Source: an uncultured Oscillibacter sp.
Lineage (GTDB): Bacteria > Bacillota > Clostridia > Oscillospirales > Oscillospiraceae
Assembly (NCBI RefSeq): GCF_910587525.1
Contig: NZ_CAJULS010000041.1
Location: 1 to 16,673, forward strand
Length of the DNA stretch: 16,673 nucleotides
Reading direction: 5' to 3'
The notes under the pieces are model-generated. The model did no database searches. It worked only from the letters and a program-made list of their open reading frames with translations, and was not told the DNA's origin. The position numbers and the translations under genes are program-made. Positions 6,058 through 12,700 of this stretch are shown here, piece by piece (within the stretch, counting starts at the first letter, position 1; the number at the start of each line of letters is the position of its first letter).

Positions 6058-7038
6058 ATGTCACAGCCCACGTTTCCCCAGATTGATCCCCCGCTGACCC
6101 GCGAGGGAAGCCTTAACGAGATCATTTCCTCCATCGCCGCTGAGGAGCTCAGCTTGAGCCACATCCTCAACGCCGAAGGCGAGAAGCTGCAATACGTCCT
6201 GGGCACCCTGCCCGGCCTCAGCGAGGCAGCGGCCCTGAATGAGGTCATGCAGGTCAATGAGAGCGTACAGAATACCCTGTCCAGCATTGTGGAGCAGCAG
6301 ATGCTGCTCTCCTCCAAGCTGGCCGCCGCCCTGTCCGCTCCCATCGCTCCCGGTCCCACTGGGCCTGCCGGACCCACCGGGCCCCAGGGGCCCGCCCAGG
6401 GTGCCACCGGGCCCACTGGGCTCACCGGGCCTGCTGGCGCTCCCGGCGTCACCGGCCCTACCGGACCCACCGGACCGAACGGCGCTCCCGGCATCACCGG
6501 GCCCACTGGACCCACCGGACCGGACGGCGCTCCCGGCGTTACCGGGCCCACCGGACTCACCGGAGCCGCCGGAGCCACCGGAGCTACCGGGCCCCAGGGC
6601 GCTCCCGGTGCGCCGGGTCCCAATCCCACCAACACCGCTGCCTTCGCGGCCAATACCCAGGGCAGCACCATCCTGGCGGCGCTGGGCGGCACGGCCATCC
6701 CCCTGCCCAACGCCCAGGTGCTGTCCGCGGACATCACAGCCAATGCCGGGAGCACGGTATTCACCGTGGCCACGGCGGGCACCTATCAGATCTCCTACCA
6801 TGTGAACACCACATTGTCCCTGCTGATGGGGACCCGGCTGGTAATCAACGGCGTGAACAACACCGCCTCCACCATCGCCCCCGTAGTGTCCACGTCCCAC
6901 TTTGAAAACCAGATCAAGGTCACCCTGCCCGCAAACTCCACCATCTCCCTCCAGATCTATCCGCCCGTTGTGGCCGGAACGGCGATCCTGGTGGGCGGCG
7001 GCGCAGGAGCCTCTCTGACCATCATCCGGCTGAGCTGA
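6058..7038 (+). CDS. Second collagen-like (BclA-type) spore-surface protein
   Basis: This 326-aa paralogue of the preceding gene has the same plan. Residues 1-95 are the shared helical module (LSHILNAEGEKLQYVLGTLP). Residues about 99-188 are a collagen-like tract (GPTGPAGPTGPQGP, then three 15-residue units starting GAPG(V/I)TGPTG). Residues 190-326 are the BclA-like C-terminal domain (TYQISYHVNTTLSLLMGTRL, ending SLTIIRLS). The collagen part uses GAP and GPQ triplets more than its neighbour, so the tracts diverged or expanded independently while both ends stayed alike. GAGGAGG overlaps the upstream stop codon and lies 8 nt before the ATG, so the two genes are probably translated from one mRNA. 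Likely partners form mixed trimers or neighbouring fibres on the spore surface; this is inference. Confidence 0.9.
   Translation: MSQPTFPQIDPPLTREGSLNEIISSIAAEELSLSHILNAEGEKLQYVLGTLPGLSEAAALNEVMQVNESVQNTLSSIVEQQMLLSSKLAAALSAPIAPGPTGPAGPTGPQGPAQGATGPTGLTGPAGAPGVTGPTGPTGPNGAPGITGPTGPTGPDGAPGVTGPTGLTGAAGATGATGPQGAPGAPGPNPTNTAAFAANTQGSTILAALGGTAIPLPNAQVLSADITANAGSTVFTVATAGTYQISYHVNTTLSLLMGTRLVINGVNNTASTIAPVVSTSHFENQIKVTLPANSTISLQIYPPVVAGTAILVGGGAGASLTIIRLS
6436..6570 (+). repeat. 45-bp tandem repeats in the second collagen tract
   Basis: Three consecutive units of 15 codons start GAPGVTGPTGPTGPN and vary at a few positions. Like the repeat in the upstream gene, the unit is five Gly-X-Y triplets long. 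Confidence 0.7.
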
Positions 7039-7054
7039 ATACTGTCTAACGCCA

Positions 7055-7079
7055 GGGGGAGGCGCCTGCCGCCTCCCCC
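7055..7079 (+). terminator. Hairpin between collagen-like operon and glycosyltransferase
   Basis: GGGGGAGGCG-cctgc-CGCCTCCCCC is a perfect 10-bp stem 17 nt past the stop codon. It has no T-tract, so it may cause partial termination or processing rather than fully separating the glycosyltransferase gene from the operon. Confidence 0.5.
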
Positions 7080-7111
7080 GCAAAACTCCCGCAAACGGAA
7101 AGGAGCGTCCC

Positions 7112-8188
7112 ATGGTAAGCGTCAGCTTATGTATGATCGTCAAAAATGAGGAGGACGTGCTGGAGCGGTGTCTGGAGAGCGCCGCCGGTCTGGCGGATGA
7201 AATCATTATCGTGGACACCGGCTCCACTGACCGCACCCAGGAGATCGCCGCCCGATTCACGGATCAGATTTTTGACTTCCCCTGGACGGACGACTTTGCC
7301 GCCGCCCGGAACGAGTCCTTTTCCCACGCGTCCATGGACTACTGCCTGTGGCTGGACGCAGACGATGTGCTGCTGGAGGCGGACCGGGCCGCCTTCCTGA
7401 CCCTGAAAGAGACCCTGGACCCCGCCGTGTCGGTGGTCATGGCTCCCTATCACACGGGTTTTGACGACAGCGGCCGCGTCACCTTCTCCTACTACCGGGA
7501 GCGGCTCATCAAAAACCGCGCCGGAATGCGCTGGGAGGGGGCTGTCCACGAGGCCGTCGCCCCGGCGGGACAGATCCTCTACGGAGACTTCGCCGTCACC
7601 CACCGTAAGACCCGCCCCGGCGACCCGGACCGGAACCTGCGGATCTATGAGGCCCAACTGGCCGCAGGAAAGACGCTGGACCCCCGCCAGCAGTTCTACT
7701 ACGGCCGGGAACTCTACTACCACCAGCGCTATGAGGAAGCTCTGGCAGTCCTGGAGGACTTTCTGTCGGAAGGCCGGGGGTGGCTGGAGAACAACATCGA
7801 CGCCTGCTGCCTCTGCGCCTATTGCCAGGATGCGCTGGGGCGGGATGAGGCGGCGCTGGCCTCTCTCTTCCGCACCTTCGCCTATGACCGGCCCAGGGCC
7901 GAGGTCTGCTGCGAGGCGGGCCGCTGGTTCCTTGCCCGGGAACGGTACAGCCAGGCCGCCTACTGGTACGCCCTGGCCCTGACCTGCCCCCGGGATGACC
8001 GCCGGGGCGGCTTCGTCTCCCCGGACTGCTACGGCTATCTGCCCTGCATCCAGCTGTGCGTCTGTTACAGCCGCCTGGGAGACCAGGAACGGGCAGAGTC
8101 CTTCAACGAACTGGCGGCGGCTTACAAACCGGATTCCCCGGCGGTTCTCCACAACCGGGAGTGGTTCCGGTCCCTGGCCTCCGCGTGA
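7112..8188 (+). CDS. Family 2 glycosyltransferase with TPR-like C-terminal region
   Basis: This 358-aa protein has an N-terminal GT-A fold: VSLCMIVKNEEDVLERCLES (residues 4-23), IIVDTGSTDRTQEIA (32-46) and the metal/nucleotide-sugar DxD motif LDADD (81-85). The conserved WEGAVHE at about 145-151 follows. Residues about 175-350 are helical repeats of TPR type (FYYGRELYYHQRYEEALAVL, later ERYSQAAYWYALAL). Such enzymes transfer sugars from nucleotide donors to protein or glycan acceptors in the cytoplasm. AAAGGAG lies 7 nt before the ATG. It follows the two collagen-like genes by 73 nt on the same strand, so the best guess is O-glycosylation of Thr residues in their Gly-X-Thr tracts, as in spore-glycoprotein loci of other Firmicutes. 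The substrate is inferred from context only. Confidence 0.85.
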   Translation: MVSVSLCMIVKNEEDVLERCLESAAGLADEIIIVDTGSTDRTQEIAARFTDQIFDFPWTDDFAAARNESFSHASMDYCLWLDADDVLLEADRAAFLTLKETLDPAVSVVMAPYHTGFDDSGRVTFSYYRERLIKNRAGMRWEGAVHEAVAPAGQILYGDFAVTHRKTRPGDPDRNLRIYEAQLAAGKTLDPRQQFYYGRELYYHQRYEEALAVLEDFLSEGRGWLENNIDACCLCAYCQDALGRDEAALASLFRTFAYDRPRAEVCCEAGRWFLARERYSQAAYWYALALTCPRDDRRGGFVSPDCYGYLPCIQLCVCYSRLGDQERAESFNELAAAYKPDSPAVLHNREWFRSLASA

Positions 8189-8237
8189 CACCGCAGTCAG
8201 GACCACCCGGATAACGAACGGCCTGCACTCGCCCTAC

Positions 8238-8323
8238 AAGGGTTTGATATTGGCCGCGCCTTGAAACGCGGTGGAACGGTCTGCCGACCGTATAATTTTA
8301 GCAACCCCACTATGTGGGGCTGT
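8238..8323 (+). repeat. Structured intergenic repeat, copy 1
   Basis: About 86 nt match 10278-10366. Shared blocks include TGGCCGCGCCT, AACGGTCTGCCGACCG and TGGGGCTGT. Stems: CCGCG/CGCGG, ACGGTC-tgcc-GACCGT (8276-8291) and CCCCA-ctatg-TGGGG. Both copies lie between genes. It is either a dispersed palindromic repeat or a small structured RNA. Confidence 0.7.
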
Positions 8324-8371
8324 CAGCCTGTCGAAAAAGTCTGCCCCCAGGCAGACTTTTTCGACAGGCTG
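8324..8371. repeat. Perfect 22-bp inverted repeat (hairpin)
   Basis: Arms 8324-8345 (CAGCCTGTCGAAAAAGTCTG, then CC) and 8350-8371 are exact reverse complements around a 4-nt loop. It adjoins the structured repeat. A/T runs within the stem would let it act as a terminator on both strands, and the CAGCCTG…CAGGCTG ends recur at 10072-10147. Confidence 0.85.
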
Positions 8372-8372
8372 T

Positions 8373-8394
8373 GACGCCGCAAGGCGTCTTTTTT
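8373..8394 (+). terminator. Rho-independent terminator
   Basis: GACGCC-gcaa-GGCGTC followed by TTTTTT is a 6-bp stem with a GNRA-type loop and a T-tract. It directly follows the 22-bp hairpin and ends rightward transcripts from the glycosyltransferase region. Confidence 0.75.
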
Positions 8395-8395
8395 C

Positions 8396-8425
8396 TTGTC
8401 TGGGCACTTGCATTTCTTGTAAAAT
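8396..8425 (+). promoter_or_regulatory. Possible promoter upstream of the sugar isomerase remnant
   Basis: TTGTCT (8396-8401), 18 nt, TAAAAT (8420-8425). Downstream, GAGAGGAG precedes an ATG at 8459 that opens only a 9-codon ORF, so the original start region of the isomerase operon may have been rearranged here. Confidence 0.35.
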
Positions 8426-8556
8426 ACCAACTTTGTCAACAGCTCCGAGAGGAGACACATGGTTGTATTTCCCTCCCCCTTGTGGTAAAACGGATCTGTA
8501 ACCCGTTCAAAACGGAAAAAACGTTTCTTTTGATCACAAATTGAGTGGGCCGTTTT

Positions 8557-8955
8557 ATGAAAGATACGCTGAAACGATTTTTATCCGGCGTCCTGATGAA
8601 TCTGGAGCCGCTGAACGTCACCACGGACCATGTGGGCAACTTCCTCCAGACCACCCGGATGGCGGCGGAGATGACCCGGCTGATCGGGAGTCCCAAGCTC
8701 AAGGTTCTCTACGACGCCTACCACATGCAGCTGAACGAGGGCAGCCTCTGCGACAATATTCGGGCCTATGGAGACCAGTTCGGCCACATCTACGTGGCGG
8801 ACGTCCCCGGCCGCCATGAACCCGGCACCGGAGAGATCAACTACGCCAATGTATTCGCCTGCCTGGAGAAAACCGGATACACAGGGCTTATCGGCTTTGA
8901 GCTCATCCCAAAAACCACCACCGCTGAGGCGGTAAAAACAATCATGAAACTCTAA
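8557..8955 (+). pseudogene. Sugar phosphate isomerase/epimerase (hydroxypyruvate isomerase-like), N-terminally truncated
   Basis: From residue 14 (MNLEPLN) the product is clearly the C-terminal half of an AP-endonuclease-2/xylose-isomerase-like TIM barrel. DHVGNFLQT, then KLKVLYDAYHMQLNEGSL, HIYVADVPGRHEPGTGEINY and TGLIGFELIP carry the family's metal-binding Glu, Asp-x-x-His, Asp and final Glu positions. Intact members are about 260-280 aa; this ORF has about 132, so roughly the first half of the barrel is gone. The ATG at 8557 (or GTG at 8545) has no good ribosome binding site, and the residues before MNLEP do not fit the family. The gene is 29 nt upstream of an inositol-dehydrogenase-like gene, suggesting the pair once acted in inositol/polyol or hydroxypyruvate metabolism. 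Probably inactive. Confidence 0.75.
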
Positions 8956-8984
8956 ATTCAATATCTTAAAAAGGAGAGACGCAT

Positions 8985-10001
8985 ATGAAAACCATTAAAA
9001 TCGGCATCATCGGAGCTGGACGGATCGGTCGTGTCCATGCGGAGAACATCGCCAAATTTGTCCCGGAGATGGAGATCAAGACCATCGCCGACCCTTACAT
9101 GAGCGGGGAGACCGTGGAGTTCCTCCAGCGCCTGCGCATCCCCAACATCGTCAAGGACGCGGACATCATCCTGAAGGACCCCGAAATCAAGGCGGTCGTC
9201 GTCTGCTCTCCTACGGACCTCCACGCGGAATACTCCATCAAGGCAGCCGAGGCCGGGAAGGACGTGTTTGTGGAGAAGCCCGTGGACTACCGTATCGAGC
9301 GGGTGAAGGAGGTCATCGCCGCGGCGAAGAAGGCCGGGGTCAAGCTCCAGGTGGGCTTTAACCGCCGCTTCGACCACAACCACCGGGCCGTCTACGAGGC
9401 CGTCCGGGCAGGCAAGGTCGGCAAGGTCAACCTGGTGAAAATCAGCTCCCGGGACCCCGAGCCCCCCACCATCGACTATGTGAAGGTCTCCGGCGGCATC
9501 TTCTACGACATGATGGTCCACGACTTCGACATGGCCCGGTTCCTGGCGGGGTCCGAGGTCACGGAGGTCTTCGCCTACGGCGGCGTGCTGGTGGACCCGG
9601 CCATCGGCGAGGCGGGGGACGTGGATACCGCCGTGGTGTCCCTGAAATTTGCCAACGGGGCCATGGGCGTCATCGACAACAGCCGGAAGGCCGTCTACGG
9701 CTACGACCAACGGGTGGAGGTCTTCGGGTCCGAGGGCGCGGTCATGGACGAAAACGATACCCCCAACAACGCTACCTTCTACGGCGCGGATGGAACGTCC
9801 TCCAGCCCCTGCTACAAAATCATGTGGGACCGCTACACCATGGCTTTTGCCGCCGAGCAGAAAGCCTTTGCCGAGGCGGTCATCAACGGCACGGAGACCC
9901 AGGTCACCGGCGAGGACGGCCTGGCCCCCATCCTCATTGCCGCCGCCGCTACCAAGTCCCTCAAGGAAGGGCGGCCCGTCAAGATTTCGGAAATTCAGTA
10001 A
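8985..10001 (+). CDS. iolG: Inositol 2-dehydrogenase-like oxidoreductase (Gfo/Idh/MocA family)
   Basis: This 338-aa protein matches the usual length of IolG. Residues 1-120 form the Rossmann domain with the NAD-binding loop GIIGAGRIGRVHAENI (7-22). The catalytic lysine sits in VEKPVD (K98), and the C-terminal domain carries GGIFYDMMVHDFDMARFLAG (170-189), supplying D175 and H179. The reaction expected is NAD-dependent oxidation of myo-inositol to scyllo-inosose in the cytoplasm; related family members act on other polyols, so substrate is less sure than family. AAGGAG lies 8 nt before the ATG. It follows the truncated isomerase gene and has no promoter in the 29-nt gap, so it relies on transcription from upstream. 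All key residues are present and the gene looks functional. Confidence 0.88.
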   Translation: MKTIKIGIIGAGRIGRVHAENIAKFVPEMEIKTIADPYMSGETVEFLQRLRIPNIVKDADIILKDPEIKAVVVCSPTDLHAEYSIKAAEAGKDVFVEKPVDYRIERVKEVIAAAKKAGVKLQVGFNRRFDHNHRAVYEAVRAGKVGKVNLVKISSRDPEPPTIDYVKVSGGIFYDMMVHDFDMARFLAGSEVTEVFAYGGVLVDPAIGEAGDVDTAVVSLKFANGAMGVIDNSRKAVYGYDQRVEVFGSEGAVMDENDTPNNATFYGADGTSSSPCYKIMWDRYTMAFAAEQKAFAEAVINGTETQVTGEDGLAPILIAAAATKSLKEGRPVKISEIQ

Positions 10002-10056
10002 ACCAGCGTTTGACTCCCTGACTCCCTGTGTCCCCCTGACAGCGGAGGGCAGACAC

Positions 10057-10147
10057 CCCGGCCTGTCCCGGCAGCCTGCGGACAGGCCGGGCAGTTTTGC
10101 GGCCATTCGTACTGCGCGAATGACCGCAAAACTGCCCGAACAGGCTG
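10057..10147. repeat. Palindromic intergenic repeat with overlapping hairpins
   Basis: Three nested pairings: CCCGGCCTGTC (10057-10067) with 10081-10091; a 21-bp hairpin 10089-10109 / 10117-10137 with one mismatch; and CAGCCTG (10072-10078) with CAGGCTG (10141-10147). The first two share bases 10089-10091 and compete. It lies 55 nt after the dehydrogenase and resembles a REP-type element more than a terminator. Confidence 0.75.
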
Positions 10148-10186
10148 AAAAACAAGTGAATAAATGGAAAGGGGCATTTTCATGCT

Positions 10187-10272
10187 TTATGAGATTTCCG
10201 TCTCTTCTGCTGAGGCTATGGTTAAAATTTCTCATCTCCACACCTTGCTCAAACGCTTATGAATACAGGTTT
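10187..10272 (+). mobile_element. Solo 3' end of an IS5-like insertion sequence
   Basis: About 86 nt match the 3' end of the IS at 12701-13247. The frame 10188-10262 encodes YEISVSSAEAMVKISHLHTL, then LKRL and a stop, the C-terminus of an IS5-like transposase. It ends with the IS terminal repeat (GAATACAGGTTT) and is flanked by TAA. The rest of the IS is gone. Confidence 0.8.
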
Positions 10273-10277
10273 TAACT

Positions 10278-10366
10278 AAGGGCGTGATACTGGCCGCGCC
10301 TCAAGGTGCGGCGAAACGGTCTGCCGACCGCATACTTTTACAAGCGGCCCCACAAAGTGGGGCTGT
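10278..10366 (+). repeat. Structured intergenic repeat, copy 2
   Basis: Matches 8238-8323. Stem 1 is CCGCGCC-tcaa-GGTGCGG, stem 2 CGGTC-tgcc-GACCG, and stem 3 GCCCCAC-aaa-GTGGGGC followed by TGTTTTCAATTTT, a good terminator. Stem 1 differs between copies yet can still pair. It starts 6 nt after the solo IS end. Confidence 0.7.
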
Positions 10367-10430
10367 TTTCAATTTTACAACAACGCTAGGCGCCCCCTCG
10401 GTATCTTCCGGCGGGAGCGCCTGGCGGCCC

Positions 10431-11828
10431 TCAGCGGGATGGCTCCCCGATCCGCTCCGCCAGGGGATTCCACCTTCCGCTGATAAAGGAAACCAGATAG
10501 AACACAAAAACAAGCACATTGTGGGCGATCATGCAGCCCCAGGCGGCCACCAATCCCAAGCCCAGCAGATGAATACAGATAAAGGTGCCCACAATGCGGA
10601 CACACCACATGCCAATGATATTATAGACAAACGGCGTTTTTGTCTTGCCGACGCCCATCATGATGCCCTCCACAATGATGGAGACGCCGTACAGCGGCTC
10701 CGAGACCGCCACCATCCGCAGCACCGTGGTCCCCAGCGACTTCACCGCCTCGCTGTTTGAAAAAAGCCCCATAAGAGACGGCGCAGAGACAAAGAGCGCC
10801 CCGCCGGTGACGCACATCAGGCAGATTTCCACCGGCAGGAACATGGCTGTCAGCGCCTTCATGCGCTTCTGGTCCCCGGCGCCGTAGGCGTTGCCGGTCA
10901 GTGTAGCGGCGGCGGTCTGCATCCCGTAGCCGGGGATGTAGAAGGCGGATTCCACAGTGTTGGCGATAGTGTGGGCGGCGGTGGCCACCTCTCCCAGAGA
11001 GTTGATCATGGCGGCGAAGGCCACATAGCCCAGAGAGGTGCCGAACCGCTGAAACATATTGGGCAGGGCAATGCGCAGGCAGGGCCGGAGAATCGCCGGG
11101 TCCGGCCGCAGGCTCTCCCCTCTGGGGGAGAGCTCAGGGTGGCGCCACAGCGACCAGGTGATGCGGACGCCGCCCCAGGTAAAGGCCACGGCGCTGGCAG
11201 CGGCCGCGCCCACAACGCCCATCCCCGCGCCGGGCACGGTGACGGCACGGCCGAACAGCACCACCGTGCGGGTGGGGTAGATCAGCAGGAAGTTTAAAAC
11301 CACGTTGATGCAGTTCACCCAGAGCCCCACCTTCATAGGCGTCCTGGTATCGCCCGCCGCCCGGAGGGCGGTGCCGAAAATGATGCCCGCTGTCCGGGGC
11401 AGCAGAGGCAGGTACAGAATCAGGAAATACCGGGAGGCCGTGGGGCGGATGTGGGGCTCCACCTGCATCCATGCAGGAATCACGCCGCTGACGGCGGTGG
11501 TCAAGATCGTGGCGGCCGTACCGATCACCAGCACGGCGAGGACCGACTGGGCCGCGGCTTTTCGGGCCGTTCGTGTATCCTGGGCGCCGCAGGCCCTGGA
11601 GATGATGGCGAGAAATCCCACGCTGAATGCGGTGAGCGTGGAGGAGACCAGCCACCCCACGGTGCTGGTGGCCCCCACCGCCGCCGTGGCCTGGGTGCCC
11701 AAGGCTCCCACCATGGCGGTGTCGATGTACTGGACCGCAGACTGGCTCATCTGCTCCAGCATAGTGGGCCAGGCCAGGGTCAGGATCACCCGGACCATAG
11801 CCCGGGATTCATTTTGTAATCTCATCAT
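10431..11828 (-). CDS. MATE-family multidrug/sodium efflux transporter
   Basis: This 465-aa integral membrane protein has about 12 predicted membrane segments arranged as two homologous halves, the usual MATE length and plan. The N-terminus (LTLAWPTMLEQMSQSAVQYI, then DTAMVGALG) and the second-half counterpart (IALPNMFQRFGTSLGYVAFA) are typical of the DinF/NorM-like group. PGYGMQTAAATLTGNAYGAG is another conserved stretch. Such proteins export cationic drugs, dyes or metabolites using Na+ or H+ gradients. The ATG at 11828 has GAGGTGA 9 nt upstream; a second ATG follows immediately. A promoter lies at 11870-11898. It is a single gene, and nothing nearby indicates the substrate. Confidence 0.92.
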   Translation of the reverse strand: MMRLQNESRAMVRVILTLAWPTMLEQMSQSAVQYIDTAMVGALGTQATAAVGATSTVGWLVSSTLTAFSVGFLAIISRACGAQDTRTARKAAAQSVLAVLVIGTAATILTTAVSGVIPAWMQVEPHIRPTASRYFLILYLPLLPRTAGIIFGTALRAAGDTRTPMKVGLWVNCINVVLNFLLIYPTRTVVLFGRAVTVPGAGMGVVGAAAASAVAFTWGGVRITWSLWRHPELSPRGESLRPDPAILRPCLRIALPNMFQRFGTSLGYVAFAAMINSLGEVATAAHTIANTVESAFYIPGYGMQTAAATLTGNAYGAGDQKRMKALTAMFLPVEICLMCVTGGALFVSAPSLMGLFSNSEAVKSLGTTVLRMVAVSEPLYGVSIIVEGIMMGVGKTKTPFVYNIIGMWCVRIVGTFICIHLLGLGLVAAWGCMIAHNVLVFVFYLVSFISGRWNPLAERIGEPSR

Positions 11829-11869
11829 ATCGAATTGTCACCTCGGCCGACGTATTGCGCATTGGCTCT

Positions 11870-11898
11870 ATCATAACGCAGCTTCGCGGGATTTGCAA
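11870..11898 (-). promoter_or_regulatory. Promoter of the MATE transporter gene
   Basis: On the minus strand TTGCAA (11898-11893), 17 nt, TATGAT (11875-11870), about 42 nt before the ATG. Confidence 0.7.
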
Positions 11899-11997
11899 AC
11901 CTGTTTTTGCATAAAAGCATATGGCAAAAACCAAAACGGCCTTTTAAGATCCCGGATCGTTTTACAGTTGAGAAAACCCGTGAGAGGAGGCGCGTGC

Positions 11998-12124
11998 GCT
12001 GACGGCGGAGGAGGCATTTGAAAAGGCCTGCGCGGCATAGGGCCCGGCGCTGTACCGCCTCCGCCTGGTGCAGCCGGGCAGCTCCGCGGAGGCCGTCCTG
12101 GCGGGAGACGCGGAAATCTCATAA
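11998..12124 (+). pseudogene. Possible coding remnant
   Basis: One frame reads ALTAEEAFEKACAA, an amber stop, then GPALYRLRLVQPGSSAEAVL and AGDAEIS before TAA. The amino-acid texture looks like real coding sequence with one nonsense codon, but there is no clear start and I do not recognise the family. It fills part of the gap between the MATE promoter and the thioesterase. Confidence 0.3.
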
Positions 12125-12185
12125 CCGGGAAAGACCGGCGGCGTGCCTCTCCAAAAAACTCCGGCCCGTGTCAGGAATCCGCGGC

Positions 12186-12214
12186 TTTACATTGCCGGAA
12201 TTTGCTGGTATAAT
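12186..12214 (+). promoter_or_regulatory. Extended -10 promoter of the thioesterase gene
   Basis: TTTACA (12186-12191), 17 nt, TATAAT (12209-12214), with TGg directly before the -10 hexamer. A strong sigma-A promoter about 65 nt before the GTG start. Confidence 0.8.
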
Positions 12215-12286
12215 AACCATAAAATCGCACAACAGCCGCCTGTGCCGAAGGGTACCGGGCGTCTGTTTTCAGAGAGGAGTCCCGCC

Positions 12287-12700
12287 GTGCTGGATTTTGA
12301 GAAGATAGTGGAGTACCGCAACAAGCGCAACCGCTTCGCCCGCAAACTGGGCATCGTGGTGGAGGCCATCTCCCCTGGCTCCGCCCGGGTAGTGAAGGCC
12401 ATTGAGGAGGACGACCTGAACCCCCTGGGCCTGGCCCACGGCGGGGTGTATTTCACCATGGCGGACTCCGCCGCCGGCTCCGCCATGGTGTCCAGGGGCT
12501 ACGCCGCGGTGACCATGAGCGCCACGTACAACTTTTTCCGCAGCGCCCAGGCCGGGGACGTGGTCACCGCCGAGGCGGCGGAGGTGAAGGCCGGGAATAC
12601 GATCTGCGTCTATGACGTGCGGGTCACGGACCAGAACGGCGTTCTGCTGGGCACGGGGACGTTTACCTTTTACCAGCTGGAGGAGAAAATCGAGATCTAA
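12287..12700 (+). CDS. PaaI-type hotdog-fold thioesterase
   Basis: This 137-aa protein has a single hotdog domain. The family's active-site block is NPLGLAHGGVYFTMADSAAG (residues 45-64), with N45, H51-G-G and D60 at the usual positions. VTMSATYNFFRSAQAGDVVT and VRVTDQNGVLLGTGTFTFY complete the fold. These enzymes hydrolyse acyl-CoA thioesters, often aromatic or short-chain, as cytoplasmic tetramers. I chose GTG at 12287 because GAGGAG lies 7 nt before it and a strong promoter ends at 12214; extending to the ATG at 12143 would place the start upstream of that promoter and add residues unlike the family. An IS sits directly after the stop codon, between the gene and its probable terminator at 13256-13290. 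The natural substrate cannot be told. Confidence 0.88.
   Translation: MLDFEKIVEYRNKRNRFARKLGIVVEAISPGSARVVKAIEEDDLNPLGLAHGGVYFTMADSAAGSAMVSRGYAAVTMSATYNFFRSAQAGDVVTAEAAEVKAGNTICVYDVRVTDQNGVLLGTGTFTFYQLEEKIEI

Noticed and set aside
4926..6782. 618-codon open frame on the minus strand across both collagen-like genes
   Set aside because: It is the shadow of Gly-Pro-Thr codons on the other strand, has no ribosome binding site, and runs through two well-supported genes.
7127..8206. 359-codon minus-strand frame
   Set aside because: Shadow of the glycosyltransferase; no ribosome binding site or motif.
8459..8488. 9-codon ORF after GAGAGGAG as a leader peptide
   Set aside because: No run of regulatory codons and no adjoining attenuator; more likely a leftover of a lost gene start.
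8958..10241. 427-codon minus-strand frame
   Set aside because: Shadow of the dehydrogenase gene in GC-rich DNA.
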